Shown: positions 10,601-20,514, counted from the first letter of the stretch. The stretch is DNA of 64,000 bases from an uncultured Verrucomicrobiota bacterium (GCA_903876795.1 CAIRBK010000072.1:1-64000), one strand, 5' to 3'. Program-made: numbers and translations. The notes: generated from the letters alone by a model not told the origin.

Positions 10601-11049
10601 GTGACATCGACTACTGGCTCGGCTGCGCCGCCGCCGCCCTCGGCGACACCGCCCGCGCCCAACAAGTCTGGACGGCCGCCGCCGGTTTCCGCGGCGATTT
10701 CCAGGAACGCGCCGTGCGCCAGTATTCGGAGATGACCTACTTCTCCGCGCGCTCCCTGCAAAAACTCGGACGCGCCGCCGAGGCGCAGGAACTTTTCACG
10801 GGCCTCAAGGCCTACGCGAAGCAACTCTTTCACGAAGAGGCCAAGGTTTACTACTTCGCTACCTCGCTGCCCGCCCGCCTGCTCTTCGACAATCTGCAAC
10901 GCCGCCAAGAGACGACCGCGTTACTGATCGAAGCCCAAGCCGAGCTGGGTCTGGGCCAACCAGCCGCCGCGAAGCAACTCCTCGAAACCGTCCTCCAACG
11001 CGACCCCGCCCGCGCCCTCGCCGCCGACCTTCTCTCTACCCTAAGCTAA
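7624..11049 (+). pseudogene. DUF5107/TPR protein interrupted by one in-frame stop codon
   Basis: Two halves lie in the same frame, 7624-8502 (292 aa) and 8503-11049 (848 aa), separated only by TAA at 8500-8502. The first half ends ...IPVPTS and the second continues directly as MCIGSKEDSFGGYDH, all inside one DUF5107 domain (galactose-mutarotase-like fold). The residue at the stop would fit Tyr (TAC/TAT to TAA). From about residue 500 of the joined 1141-residue protein, tetratricopeptide-type helical repeats follow to the end (for example EPYFEEALRRDPSDARTNNALGTLRL). Homologues known to me are single proteins of about 1100 aa with this layout, linked to sugar utilisation, though the exact activity is unknown to me. 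Everything else is intact, so the lesion is young, a sequencing error, or read through. The downstream beta-helix gene starts 24 bases later. Confidence 0.85.
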
Positions 11050-11072
11050 ACCCCATTCCGACATCCCACCCC

Positions 11073-13205
11073 ATGAAAAATAGCCTACTCCCCGTTCTCG
11101 CTTTTATTGCGTCCCTTTCTTCCCTCTCGGCGCAATCCCCAGAACCGGTTGATCGCGCCAGCCTCTTAACCAAACCAACCGCCGATGCTTCCATCGTCAC
11201 GGGTGCTTCCGGTGTAAACGAGAAAGCAATCACACAGGTAATTCGAGTAACTCCCGGGCCCCAAGCCCTTGCTAAAGCTCTTGAAGAAGCTAAAGAGAAA
11301 CTTCGCAACGGCACCCCGGTCAAGGTGCTGATCGCCCCCGGCATCTATCGAGAGGGAGAGTTGGTCATCGATGGAACCAAGATTGGCGGTGCTGCCGCCT
11401 CCACACCCCTGATTATCGCCGCTGAAAGAACCGGCACCGTGACCATTTCCGGGGCGGATGAGTTCCCCGCAAAGAATTGGAAGGCAGTGAAGGACGCTTC
11501 GGGCAAGGTCTTCGCCTACGAACACCCTTGGCCGCACGACTTCGGTTTCTGGCCTACCGGCAACAAGAATTATAATCCAAAGTCGCCCTACGAACACCGC
11601 CGCGAAGTGGCTAAAATCAACGGCGTCCCCCTTCGCCAAGTTGTGTTGGAGCAATACTCTTACACCGCTCCGCCGACGGATCCCAAAAATCACGAGCTTT
11701 CCCTCCCTTTTCCTGAAGGCACCGTGCAGGATTCTTTCTTGGCCGGGCTAAACTGGCCGACGTTTAGAACGCCCAACATCCTCTCAAAATTCGATGATTA
11801 CGGGGTTTACGTTTACAAGCAAATGGTGGAGCCCGCCACGCTTGCACCAGGCACCTTTGGCGTCGCCGAGCGCCCGGAAAACGGTGACCGCATCTTCATC
11901 GCGCCCCCGGATAACGTAAAGTGGGCAGAAATCACCGTGGAGGTCAGCGTCCGCCCTTACCTGCTCTGGATCGTGAACAAATCCAATGTGGTGGTCCGGG
12001 GATTGAATTTCGAGATGGCCGCCGCCATGGCCGGGCCACGCTCCGCTGTTCGCTTGGGCACTTGGTTTCCGCCAACCCAAGGGGCTGGGATTCAGGATCA
12101 AAACTTGCTTATGGAAGATTGCCACTTCGATTTTGGCAACGGCACGCACCTCGAAGTCAGCTACAGCAAAGATGTCACTTTGAGGCGCATTAAGGCCACC
12201 CGCGCCGCCGCATCCGGCATCACCACCACTCACGTTCAAAACTTCCTATGGGACACTGTGGAAACCTCCTACAACCACTGGCGCTATGTGGGCGGATGGG
12301 GTGGCGGTGGCAGTAAAAACCACAATATCCAAGACGGCGTCTTTCGCAATGTCACCGCTGTGGGTAACGATGCCATCGCCCTTTGGTTTGATATCGATTG
12401 CGCCAACATCACCGTCGATGGTTTGGTCGCTTACGGCAACCGTGTGGGTCTGGATTTCGAGATCGGTAAAGGGCTGCTGGTGCGCAATTCGGTCATCGCG
12501 GCCAATGCGAAAGCAGCCGTGGCCTTGAAGGCGGCCAATCAAATGAGCATCGAAAACTCAATCATCGCTGGCCCGACGGGTGTGGCTAATTTCATCTTCC
12601 AAGCCGCATCACGCGGAGCATCGGGCGAAAGATCCATCCAAACTCTGCTAGGGTTGCCACGGAACGACCCCTATGTGCTTGATCGCCTTACCATCAAAAA
12701 CAGCGTCATCCTCGGTCTTCCCCAAGAGGCTTGCCCACCGGGAGCCGAGCGCTATGACCACGACCGCGGGGTGCGGGCATCGGGTTTTGTGGCTCCCCTC
12801 TTTGTTGAGCACCACGGCTGGCCGCGCGAAATTTACCAGAAGTTTATCCGCAATGGTTACGCTGGAAGTGGAAACCTCTGGTTCAGTCCGGAAGCAAAGC
12901 CCTTCGGTATCGGCAAGATTATGGATAGCCCAGAGTGGCGTTCAAAACCCAATGTGAACGAGTGGATAGGCTTTGATTCGTGGGCGTCCCTGGTTGCCGA
13001 GCAGAACTCCCAATGGATCGACCCCGGCTTTGTGAACGCAGCGGCCTTGGACTTTACCGCCAAGACTAACAGCCCTGCATCAAAGATGAAGCTTCCGGTG
13101 TTTAGAATTTCTGCCGAGCGTCGCGCTGAATGGGAATCCTTCAATAAAGCCGATTTTTACAAATCCACCGAACGCAGTGAAGTCATCGACGTCATCGTGA
13201 AATGA
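11073..13205 (+). CDS. Secreted right-handed parallel beta-helix protein (polysaccharide lyase/hydrolase-like)
   Basis: This 710-aa protein begins with a clear signal peptide (MKNSLLPVLAFIASLSSLSA, cleavage before QSPEP). The mature part opens with VKVLIAPGIYREGELVIDG, the entry motif of pectate-lyase-like beta-helices. It continues with coil repeats between about residues 285 and 500 (NVVVRGLNFEMA, LLMEDCHFDFG, VTLRRIKATR, ITVDGLVAYGN, LLVRNSVIAAN, MSIENSIIAG). Such folds carry pectate, alginate and related lyases as well as GH28-type hydrolases. No diagnostic catalytic triad could be assigned, so the substrate is unknown. It is a paralogue of the next gene (PGIYREGE and LWFDxxC segments in both) and may be co-transcribed with it. 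Confidence 0.8.
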   Translation: MKNSLLPVLAFIASLSSLSAQSPEPVDRASLLTKPTADASIVTGASGVNEKAITQVIRVTPGPQALAKALEEAKEKLRNGTPVKVLIAPGIYREGELVIDGTKIGGAAASTPLIIAAERTGTVTISGADEFPAKNWKAVKDASGKVFAYEHPWPHDFGFWPTGNKNYNPKSPYEHRREVAKINGVPLRQVVLEQYSYTAPPTDPKNHELSLPFPEGTVQDSFLAGLNWPTFRTPNILSKFDDYGVYVYKQMVEPATLAPGTFGVAERPENGDRIFIAPPDNVKWAEITVEVSVRPYLLWIVNKSNVVVRGLNFEMAAAMAGPRSAVRLGTWFPPTQGAGIQDQNLLMEDCHFDFGNGTHLEVSYSKDVTLRRIKATRAAASGITTTHVQNFLWDTVETSYNHWRYVGGWGGGGSKNHNIQDGVFRNVTAVGNDAIALWFDIDCANITVDGLVAYGNRVGLDFEIGKGLLVRNSVIAANAKAAVALKAANQMSIENSIIAGPTGVANFIFQAASRGASGERSIQTLLGLPRNDPYVLDRLTIKNSVILGLPQEACPPGAERYDHDRGVRASGFVAPLFVEHHGWPREIYQKFIRNGYAGSGNLWFSPEAKPFGIGKIMDSPEWRSKPNVNEWIGFDSWASLVAEQNSQWIDPGFVNAAALDFTAKTNSPASKMKLPVFRISAERRAEWESFNKADFYKSTERSEVIDVIVK

Positions 13206-13294
13206 AGCCGACCATCACACCTGCTCTTCGACAACCTCCACCGCTGCACAACTCACCCCAATAAGTCTGTCAGACAAATAACCCCCTTTTCGTT

Positions 13295-15696
13295 ATGCGC
13301 ACCCTCTTCCTGTTACTTCTTTTCGTAGCACATTCTGCTCTTCAGGCTCGGGAACTTGATCGTTTCGCGGGTGAGCTAACGGTGATCCCGCAGCGTATCG
13401 CTGAAGACAACACTTGGGTCGAGGTAAAGATCACGACGGCTCCCAGCTCGCTCGCGGGAGCCAGTGGCCAAGTGGTGCGCATTTCCACCAGCTACGGTGC
13501 CAATGAGCAACCTGATCCAGCTATCCAGATTACTCTTTCCCGACTGGAGTCAGGCAAACCAGCAACCGTTCAAGTGCGCCCCGCGAAGAATGGGGGCTTG
13601 GAGTTTGCCGCCTCTCCGGGGCCGCTCGATTTCAAGGGGTTCGCGCTGCCGCTCAAGCCGCAAGTGCAGCCCCCCTTACGAGAACCCGATCTCAGCAAGA
13701 TCGACGGAGCTAACATCGATGAATCCTTGGTCACCGTGACCCTTGCCGTTGACCCCGGTTCTTTTGGGTCGGACGACAACCCGGGCAGTGCCGAGAAGCC
13801 GCTCAAGACCTTTGCCGCCGCCCTGGCGAAAGCCAAGACTCTGCTCGGCGAAGGAACCGGCGTGCGTATCAGCCTGGCCCCCGGCATTTACCGCGAAGGC
13901 GAGTTCGATCTTCGTCAGGGTTTTGGCGTGCCTGACGGCAAAACGGCTCCCCTGCTGATCGAAGGACGCACCGGGTCGAAAGGTGAGCAAGTCGTCTTTT
14001 CCGGAGCCGATCCCATCACCACATGGCAAGAGGCCGGCAAAGGAGTCTTCACCGCCCCTTGGACAGCCAAGCTTGGTTACTGGGCTGGGATGATGGGCAA
14101 TTATAACGTGCAACAACCTATCCGGCAACGGCGAGAAGTCGCGGTGGCTGGGGGCAAGCTTCTCGTGCCCGTGCTGCTCGACCGTGTGAAATACGCGCTC
14201 AGGGATGGCCTGAAAGACGCCGCCCCCGGCCAGCACGGAGCTACTGGCGGCAAAGTAGCTGCGGACAGTGTCGGCTTCTGGACCGAACTCGGGTCTCGCG
14301 ATCCACAGGAGGTTCTGGAGCCCGGCACGTTTGGCGTTTCGGAAAGTCGTGGATTCATTGCCATTCGTTTGGCCGAGGGTCGGACACCAAGGACAGATTC
14401 GGTGGAAGTCAGCACCCGCCGCTATTGGCTGGCACTCGGTCGAACAGATCAAGCAGCCATTCGCGGTCTTACGCTCCAGCATTACGCCACCGGCATTGCC
14501 GCTGAGGATGGCTGGAAATTGCAGGGTGCCCTCTGCATCGCGATGCATGGCGGCTTCGAACAAGGAAAGCACCGCACTCGCAATATCGTGGTGGAGGATG
14601 TCACGATCCGCGAAAACTCAGGAATTGGCGCCCAGTTTGGAGACGTTGGCGGCCTTACTCTGCGTCGGCTGAAGCTGCTTGATAATGGCGGCGGGGGCGC
14701 GGGCGGCGGAGCATGGCGTGACGCCGTGATCGAAGACTTGGAGATCGCCGGCAACAACTGGCGCGGCGATACGCAGACCGGCTGGTTCGCCGCCGGCTTC
14801 AAGATGCACGATTGCGGAGATACCATCATCCGCCGCTTCACCGCCTACGGGAATCTGCCACCGGCTTATGGTTCGATGTTAACTGCGAGCGCGTGAGCAT
14901 CGAAGACCTGACCTCGGTTCATAACCGCCGCGGACTTTTTGTGGAAATCAGCAAAGGCCCGTTCCTCATCAACCGAGCCTTACTCGCCGACAACCAAGTC
15001 TCCGCACTGCGCATTCTGGACGTCGAACACGTCACCGTGCGTAACTCTCTGCTCGTGGTCGGACCGCAGTCCGACGCCAAACCCTCGGCGGCCAAGGCAA
15101 TTTATGACGAAGCAACGGGCAGGTCCAAGCGCGATGATCGCATGCTCATCGACATACCCTATTACCTCCGATCCTCCATGAACAACGATGCCAACTGGAA
15201 CCGGGTGGAGAACGCCTTGGGTGCGAGCAAGAGACACGAGGAATTTGCCTTGCCCGGGCCGTGGTCGATCACCGGTTCAGTCGTGGCCTCTTACACCCCC
15301 GGGCAGTTCCTAACTTGGGTCAGTTTATGGCTGCCTCAACCCCAGCGGCTCCCGGCAGTTTATGAGCGGGCTTTATCAATCTCGGACACGACTTTTTACG
15401 CCGCTGAAGACGATGCGTTTCTATGGTTTGACTTTAATCGAGCACCTGCCGAGCAGGCTCATGTCATGAACCTGGAACGTTTCCAAAGCTACTTGCCCAA
15501 AGTAGCAGGCAATTGGGGCGACCCCGGTTTTGTCGATCCGACCCAGGGCGATTACCGTCTAAGTCCAACTTCGCCTCTCATCGGCAAAAATAAAGAGCTG
15601 CCTGCCCGCGCCCTTCCTGCCGCATGGAGGGACAAGCGGCTGGCAACCCGCGCTTTTGCGGATAAACTGCAGCGACTCAGTCCTGTGGAGCCGTAA
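13295..15696 (+). pseudogene. Secreted right-handed beta-helix protein, broken by a one-base deletion
   Basis: The N-terminal frame (13295-14896) has a signal peptide (MRTLFLLLLFVAHSALQA) and beta-helix entry motif RISLAPGIYREGEFDL. It runs into nonsense after TAYGN near 14854. The C-terminal half continues in another frame to 15696 with SATGLWFDVNCERVSIEDL. The upstream paralogue reads VGNDAIALWFDIDC at the matching point, so restoring one base at about 14854 (AATCT to AATTCT) rejoins the frames exactly. The repaired product is about 800 aa. Function is presumed polysaccharide binding or cleavage. The rest is intact, so the lesion is recent or an assembly error. Confidence 0.85.
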
Positions 15697-15734
15697 CCGC
15701 AATTCGCCCTCGGAAAGCCAATTAAAGCGCAACA

Positions 15735-16679
15735 ATGAATTCGCAGCCAACCGCCGCCCTTCGTGAAACTTGTGATGGATTCGAGGTGATTCGCCTGCGT
15801 TCCATGGAGGCCGAGGTGGCCATCGTGCCTGCGCTCGGCGCCAAGCTCGTGTCCCTCCGCACCCTGCCGGACGGGCGCGAGTGGCTCTGGCACCCCGAGG
15901 GAGCACTGTGCCTGTTCGCGAATTCGGTGGGTGACAGCTTCACCGACGGCACCCTTGCCGGAGCCGACGAGTGCATACCCACCGTGGGGGCTTGCCGTGC
16001 CGGCGGGCGCGATCTGCCCGACCATGGCGAAGCCTGGAGTCAGGCGTGGACCTTGGACGAAACCGCGTTGAGCAAGGGGCTCGTTCGTACCACGCTGCGT
16101 CTGCCCATTTCGCCCTTTACCATCACCCGCACCGTGCGAATGGAGGGAGAGATCGTGGTGCTGGACTACGAACTAACCAATCACGCGGCTAAGCCCGAGC
16201 CGTATCTCTGGGCTTTGCACCCGCTGCTGACCTTTCACGAAGGCGACCGCTTAATCGTGCCCGAGGAGGTGCACGACATTCGTATCGAGGGTGCGACACG
16301 GCCGGGCGCAAAGCCGGGAGATCACTGGTCTTGGCCGGGGCCGGCGCCTGAAATCAATCTTAACGAACTACGACTCGAAAATGATCGAGCCTCCGTCAAA
16401 TTCTTCGCTGGCCCGTTGCGCGCAGGCCATTCCTCAATCGTGAACGAGCGCACGGGAGATAGCCTTGAGTTCAACTGGGGAACCGAGGCCAATCCCTACC
16501 TCGGCGTCTGGCTCACGCGCGGCGGCTGGCGCGGGGTGCATCATCCGGCGATTGAGCCGACGAATGCTCCCTGTGACACGCTGGCTGAGGCCCAATCTCA
16601 GTTTCCATCCTCATCACGCATCCTGGCTTCTGGGGCGACGAAAGAGTGGAGCGTTTGGATCAAACCCTCCGCACGATAG
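15735..16679 (+). CDS. Aldose 1-epimerase-like (galactose mutarotase fold) protein
   Basis: This 314-aa cytoplasmic protein has the galactose-mutarotase-like beta-sandwich pattern: MEAEVAIVPALGAKLVSLR near the N-terminus, ADECIPTV, a central LWALHPLLTF carrying the His expected at the active site, and LGVWLTRGGWRGVHHPAIEPTN near the C-terminus. The family interconverts sugar anomers or recognises sugar phosphates. Sequence alone does not fix the substrate. It follows the beta-helix genes by 38 bases, so it may handle the sugars those release. It is convergent with the minus-strand gene at 16918. Confidence 0.8.
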   Translation: MNSQPTAALRETCDGFEVIRLRSMEAEVAIVPALGAKLVSLRTLPDGREWLWHPEGALCLFANSVGDSFTDGTLAGADECIPTVGACRAGGRDLPDHGEAWSQAWTLDETALSKGLVRTTLRLPISPFTITRTVRMEGEIVVLDYELTNHAAKPEPYLWALHPLLTFHEGDRLIVPEEVHDIRIEGATRPGAKPGDHWSWPGPAPEINLNELRLENDRASVKFFAGPLRAGHSSIVNERTGDSLEFNWGTEANPYLGVWLTRGGWRGVHHPAIEPTNAPCDTLAEAQSQFPSSSRILASGATKEWSVWIKPSAR

Positions 16680-16740
16680 GGCTAAATCAGCCAACCCCCT
16701 TGATCGCGGCACTGTTCCCCAGTCCACCCGCCACGTTACT

Positions 16741-16918
16741 CAGAAGCTATCTTCAAGATAAACCGATGCTTCGTGAGAGGGAAACCATGCTCGGCCAAGG
16801 CGACCGAGGCGGAGGTGGCCCAGCGGGCCACGACGCCGAGGGCAACGCCGGCCCAGCTTGGTTTTCCTTTCACCCGCAGGGCGTAAGCAAAGCGTCGGGG
16901 TATTTTGAAGACAGTTCC
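16741..16918 (-). repeat. Dispersed intergenic repeat, copy A
   Basis: Read on the minus strand, this intergenic stretch aligns over most of its length with the plus-strand segment 30949-31150. The shared core is CTCGGTCGCCTTGGCCGAGC (16789-16808 reversed, 31050-31069 forward), an exact 20-base match that could itself fold. Flanking blocks (GCTGGGCC, GTTGCCCTCG, CTCTCAC) are also conserved in order. It lies between convergent genes. Short frames inside it appear non-coding. Confidence 0.65.
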
Positions 16919-17457
16919 TAGTCTATGATGATGCGCCCGAAGCCGAAGGTGACGGCGTTGGGGAGGGGGATGCCCCAGGTGTTGGTCTCCAGGTTTTCGG
17001 GTCCGAACTGGTTGCGCAGAATGAGCTGTTGGATTTGGGCGGGCGGGCCTTCCACGCGGGTCGCGACGAAAGATTTTAAGGGGATCTCGACGTCCTTCCA
17101 GCCCTGCCAATTGGCGGTAATGATCGTGTGCCAGTAATTCATCGGGAAGTCCTTGGGCCCGGTTCTCTCGTCGTTGGCGGCGCGCAGGATCAGGAGTGCT
17201 TTGGCGCCGGAGGCGGCGGGGCTGTAGAGGCGCAGGGTGATGGTTTTGGCGTTCGACCAATCCCGGAGCTCGGGCGGAAGGTTGAGGTGGATTTGTTTGG
17301 TGGTGGCGGGCAAATCGACGCCGGGCACGGGTTTGCCATCGACGGTAATCGAGCCGATGCCGCCGAGTTTGGCGGGGTCGATCAACACGGCGGCGTTTGC
17401 GCTGGCGAGGGCGAGGAGAGCGGCGCCAAGGGCGCCGAGGAGGGTGCGGGTGTTCAT
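16918..17457 (-). CDS. Small secreted protein, possible carbohydrate-binding module
   Basis: This 179-aa protein has a clear signal peptide (MNTRTLLGALGAALLALASA, cleavage near ANA-AVL). The mature part is beta-rich: GIGSITVDGKPV, KQIHLNLPPELRDW, AKTITLRLYSPAASGAKALL, DVEIPLKSF and a final FGFGRIIID. This pattern suits a jelly-roll carbohydrate-binding module such as those appended to polysaccharide-degrading enzymes, but no catalytic domain is attached. It lies 74 bases after the beta-helix gene at 17532-20084 on the same strand, so the two probably share a transcript and act on the same extracellular substrate. Family membership is inference. Confidence 0.6.
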   Translation of the reverse strand: MNTRTLLGALGAALLALASANAAVLIDPAKLGGIGSITVDGKPVPGVDLPATTKQIHLNLPPELRDWSNAKTITLRLYSPAASGAKALLILRAANDERTGPKDFPMNYWHTIITANWQGWKDVEIPLKSFVATRVEGPPAQIQQLILRNQFGPENLETNTWGIPLPNAVTFGFGRIIID

Positions 17458-17531
17458 GAGGTGGTTGAGGTTGAGATTCGTTGATTAGGGGAGGCGGTCG
17501 AGGGGAGCGCGTGCGGGTGCGAATGGCGGCG

Positions 17532-20084
17532 TCACTCGCTCACTTGAGCGGCTCGCTTTTGCGCGAGTTGCCAAAGGTAAAGGGAGGGGACTTGCGGGAC
17601 GGGGCGGGGGAGGTCGGTGGCGGCTACGGCGGTGTTGCCCTCGTTGCGATGCGGGGCGGCGGCGCCGGCGAAGAGGGTGCGGGGCGTGTCTAGGGTGCTG
17701 GCGAGGCCGCCGAAGGTGTTGCCGATGTAGTCGTTGCCCACGCAGTCGGGCGTGGCCTGGAGGACGGCGGCGAGGCCCGGTTTGAGCGTGATGAAGACGT
17801 TGCCCAGGAAGGTGTGGTCGAAGGAGCCTTGCTTGAGGAAGATGGCTGGACCGTTTTTGGCGATGAAGCGGTTGTAAACGAAGAGGTAGCCCTCGTTGCT
17901 GCCGCCCAGCCAGAGGCCGGCTTCGTCGGAGGTGACGTCATTGTTGTAGAGCACGTTGCGCGGGCCTTGGGGGCCGTGGATGTCCGCTTCGGAGCTTTGG
18001 GCGAAGAACCCGAAGCCATAGCTGCCGTTGCCGCGGCGGCTGATGATGGTGTTATTTTCGAAGAGGTTTTCGTTGGGCCAGCCGCAATGGAGCTGGGCGT
18101 CGCTGTCCTCGTAGTGGCCGTTGCGAAAAACGCAGCCGGAGGACGACCAGCTCAGGTTCGGGCCGTGGCGGAGTTTGGAACTGCGCAGGCCGTCGATGAG
18201 GCAGTCGAAGGAGCGGCTGAAGCTGATGTAGGCGGTGCCGCCGCCGGCCTTGAACCAGGCGTCGTGGGCCTCGACGTCGCGGATTTCGACCCACTTGGAG
18301 GAATCGGTCTCGAAGGAGTTGCGGCCGAGTTTGAGGAAGTGGACGTTGCGTATCCAACTGTTGACGACCTGGCGGAACATCACGCCGTGCAGCCAGTTTT
18401 TCTCGGTCGAGGTGAGGGTGAGGTCTTCGACTCCGCAACCGGTGAGCACGCGGGTGTTGGCCACGGTGGCGGAGGGGACGGACTCGAAGGGAATGCGCAG
18501 GGGCTGGTTAAACTCGAGTTCGCCGTTCTCGACTTTCGTCACTTGGACCATGGCCTGGCGGTGCAGCCAGCTGGTGCCGTCGGCCATGGGGATGGCTTTG
18601 ACGAGGCGCATCCAGTCGGGGTCGGCGCCGATGCGCAGGGTGAGGAAATCGCCGGGGCGGAAAACGAGGCCCTGGGGTGCCTTCATGCGGCGGGCTCCGC
18701 GCGGGAGGTATTCGGTGAGGGGGGCGCGCGGGCTGGCCAGGGAAGGGGTGAAGGTGAACGCGGCCTCGGCACCGATCGCATCGACCTTGCGGCGTAGGGC
18801 GGGATTAAAGGTCACCTGGCGGGATTCGGTGGTGGTGGTGCCGTCTTTCCAGCGAACTTGGGCGGTGAGGGTGTGTTTGCCGGGAGCGAGGCCTTTTTCC
18901 AACTGGGTGCGCACCCGGGTGCTGACGCGGAACTGGCTGGGCTCGTCGGGCTTCCACTTGGTGGTCATGATCAACTTGCCGTCGATCATGAGAGTGAGTT
19001 CGCCTTTCTTGTCGGTGCCGTCGGCGGGCGAGTCGAGGTCGGCATGGACTTCGATGAGATCCTCCGGGGCGAGGTCCGCGTCGTCCTGCCGGGGAGAGAA
19101 CCAGCCGATGGTTTTGGGCTTGTGGGTGAACGTAAACTCGATGCGGGTGCGGTCCGGGCCGCGGCCGCGCAGGACGATGTTGTTGTCGGTGATGCCGACC
19201 GGGCGCTTGAGTTGGTAGGTGCCGGCTTCGAGCTGGATGACGCCGCCGCCCTGAGCGGCGGCGGTGGCGATGGCGGCCTCCAGGGCGGCGGCGAAATCGG
19301 GTGCGTCGGGCGTGAGGGTGGCGCGCACGGGAAGGTTTTGGGGGATGCCGCCCTGCACGCCGGCGTAGGTGAAGTTCGGGTAGATCAGGCCGCCGGGGCC
19401 GGGGATGTCGAGGTCGGGAATGAGGGGCGACGGGTTTTTGTAGGCGGTTAGCCAGAGGGGCACGCCGTCCTTGTAGCCCAAGGGGTTGGCGGCGGATTCG
19501 GGCTCGAAGCGTTTTTGGGCGATGGCGGTCTTCAAGCGGCCGGCGATGAAGGCCATTTCCGGGATCGGCGTGGTCCAGAAGGAGTCTTGTGGAGATATGG
19601 CCAGGAAGTCGCCCACGCGGCCGTCGTCGGAGGCGGTGACGAGTTGCCCGGTGGCGCCGAGCAGGCGGGCCTCGGCCGGGCCGATGAGGGCGGGCAGACG
19701 CTCTTTGAGGTGAGTTTCCCAGCGTTGTCCGTCGAGGGAGTAGGCACTGGTCCAGCGGTCGCCCTGGCGTACCAGGCGGACCTTGAGGGGGGACGCTTTG
19801 GGCAGGGTGGGTAGAACGAGATTCCAGCGGGACGCGGCCTCGCTGCCGGAGGCGGGCCAGGCGGTGGTCAGGACGCCGTCTTTGAGCGCTACGCCGACCT
19901 GGCTGCCCTGTAGGTCGATGACCAGGGCACCATTGGCGGGCAGGCTGCCCGTAGCCGAGAAATCGCCGCGCAGGGGCTCGGCGTGCAAGGCGAGGCCGAA
20001 GAGGAGCTGGCCGACCAAGCACCAGGCTGGCGCTAGGGCGCGATTAAAGGGCAAACCAAGCAAGGAACGCGGGGGCATAAACAT
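17532..20084 (-). CDS. Secreted pectate-lyase-3-type beta-helix protein
   Basis: This 850-aa protein is predicted to be exported (hydrophobic segment CLVGQLLFGLALHAEP at about residues 21-36). An N-terminal beta-sandwich region (about 40-160) precedes the linker PGPGGLIYPNFTYAGVQ. At about residue 260 the motif AAIATAAAQGGGVIQLEAGTY marks the start of a pectate_lyase_3-type beta-helix. An inserted beta-domain follows (LTLMIDGKLIMTT), then helix coils (VEDLTLTS, SWIRNVHFLKLG, CLIDGLRSSKL, NLFENNTIISR, NVLYNNDVTS). It shares this architecture with the product of 25435-27885. It lacks a good Shine-Dalgarno; MPPRS two codons in is an alternative start. Substrate unknown, presumably an acidic or complex polysaccharide. 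Confidence 0.8.
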   Translation of the reverse strand: MFMPPRSLLGLPFNRALAPAWCLVGQLLFGLALHAEPLRGDFSATGSLPANGALVIDLQGSQVGVALKDGVLTTAWPASGSEAASRWNLVLPTLPKASPLKVRLVRQGDRWTSAYSLDGQRWETHLKERLPALIGPAEARLLGATGQLVTASDDGRVGDFLAISPQDSFWTTPIPEMAFIAGRLKTAIAQKRFEPESAANPLGYKDGVPLWLTAYKNPSPLIPDLDIPGPGGLIYPNFTYAGVQGGIPQNLPVRATLTPDAPDFAAALEAAIATAAAQGGGVIQLEAGTYQLKRPVGITDNNIVLRGRGPDRTRIEFTFTHKPKTIGWFSPRQDDADLAPEDLIEVHADLDSPADGTDKKGELTLMIDGKLIMTTKWKPDEPSQFRVSTRVRTQLEKGLAPGKHTLTAQVRWKDGTTTTESRQVTFNPALRRKVDAIGAEAAFTFTPSLASPRAPLTEYLPRGARRMKAPQGLVFRPGDFLTLRIGADPDWMRLVKAIPMADGTSWLHRQAMVQVTKVENGELEFNQPLRIPFESVPSATVANTRVLTGCGVEDLTLTSTEKNWLHGVMFRQVVNSWIRNVHFLKLGRNSFETDSSKWVEIRDVEAHDAWFKAGGGTAYISFSRSFDCLIDGLRSSKLRHGPNLSWSSSGCVFRNGHYEDSDAQLHCGWPNENLFENNTIISRRGNGSYGFGFFAQSSEADIHGPQGPRNVLYNNDVTSDEAGLWLGGSNEGYLFVYNRFIAKNGPAIFLKQGSFDHTFLGNVFITLKPGLAAVLQATPDCVGNDYIGNTFGGLASTLDTPRTLFAGAAAPHRNEGNTAVAATDLPRPVPQVPSLYLWQLAQKRAAQVSE

Positions 20085-20361
20085 GGGGACGGGAGGGGGA
20101 GGGTAAAACGGGTGGGGTGGGGGGCGGACGGCTGCGTCCGCGGAGGGGTGACTAATTTCGTAATCGGATACGGATAAAAGGGTGAATTCGGTTTAAAATC
20201 GTTGTTTGCCAAGATATTAAGCCGACCAAGGGAATGGGCGGAGGCTTTTGGAAGGGTAGATGAATGATTTGGGCGTGGTCCGGCCTGCCAGCAATATCAC
20301 GTTAGTGCGAAACGTTGAACAAAGAGGTGTTTTTGTTTCTGAAAACAGCGGCGTATTGTTG

Positions 20362-20385
20362 TGATCTGCGGCTATGATCTGCGGC
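20362..20385. repeat. Short tandem repeat, 13-base period
   Basis: TGATCTGCGGC occurs at 20362-20372 and again at 20375-20385, separated by TA. The period is 13 bases, which is not a multiple of one helical turn, so it is not an obvious side-by-side operator. Confidence 0.6.
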
Positions 20386-20397
20386 AACCCCGTCCTA

Positions 20398-20426
20398 CAT
20401 TTTCGGCTATGACATTATCGAAAATG
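20398..20426. promoter_or_regulatory. Perfect 8-bp inverted repeat, candidate operator or hairpin
   Basis: CATTTTCG at 20398-20405 and CGAAAATG at 20419-20426 are exact reverse complements, 13 bases apart. Arm length and spacing suit a dimeric regulator site. As RNA it would be a weak stem without a following T-run, so it is not a standard terminator. It lies about 90 bases beyond the operon's last stop and 310 bases upstream of the next gene. Confidence 0.4.
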
Positions 20427-20514
20427 CTTTAGCGAAAGGGGGCAGCCTGCGCTCGCCGGGGACGCGGCAGGCCCGTGAAAACGTCGGCACCGGGGCACCG
20501 ACGTCTGGGGTGGT

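Larger units (their letters stand above)
20085..20514. other. Intergenic region upstream of the beta-helix gene at 20084
   Basis: No gene is supported in these 430 bases. The AT-rich part (about 20150-20220) is likely to hold the leftward promoter of the beta-helix gene. A 13-base-period tandem repeat (20362-20385) and a perfect inverted repeat (20398-20426) lie just after the end of the five-gene operon. Confidence 0.5.

Noticed and set aside
9694-10908. 404-codon minus-strand frame opposite the TPR region
   Set aside because: Low-complexity GG/EV-rich translation with no motif; the plus strand has clear TPR repeats.
17814-18797. 327-codon plus-strand frame opposite the beta-helix gene at 17532
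   Set aside because: Repetitive Val/Gly/Glu composition, antisense to a gene with signal peptide and beta-helix motifs.
20398-20426. Reading the inverted repeat as an intrinsic terminator of the operon
   Set aside because: The loop is 13 bases, the stem is AT-rich and no T-run follows, so it was kept only as a candidate operator.
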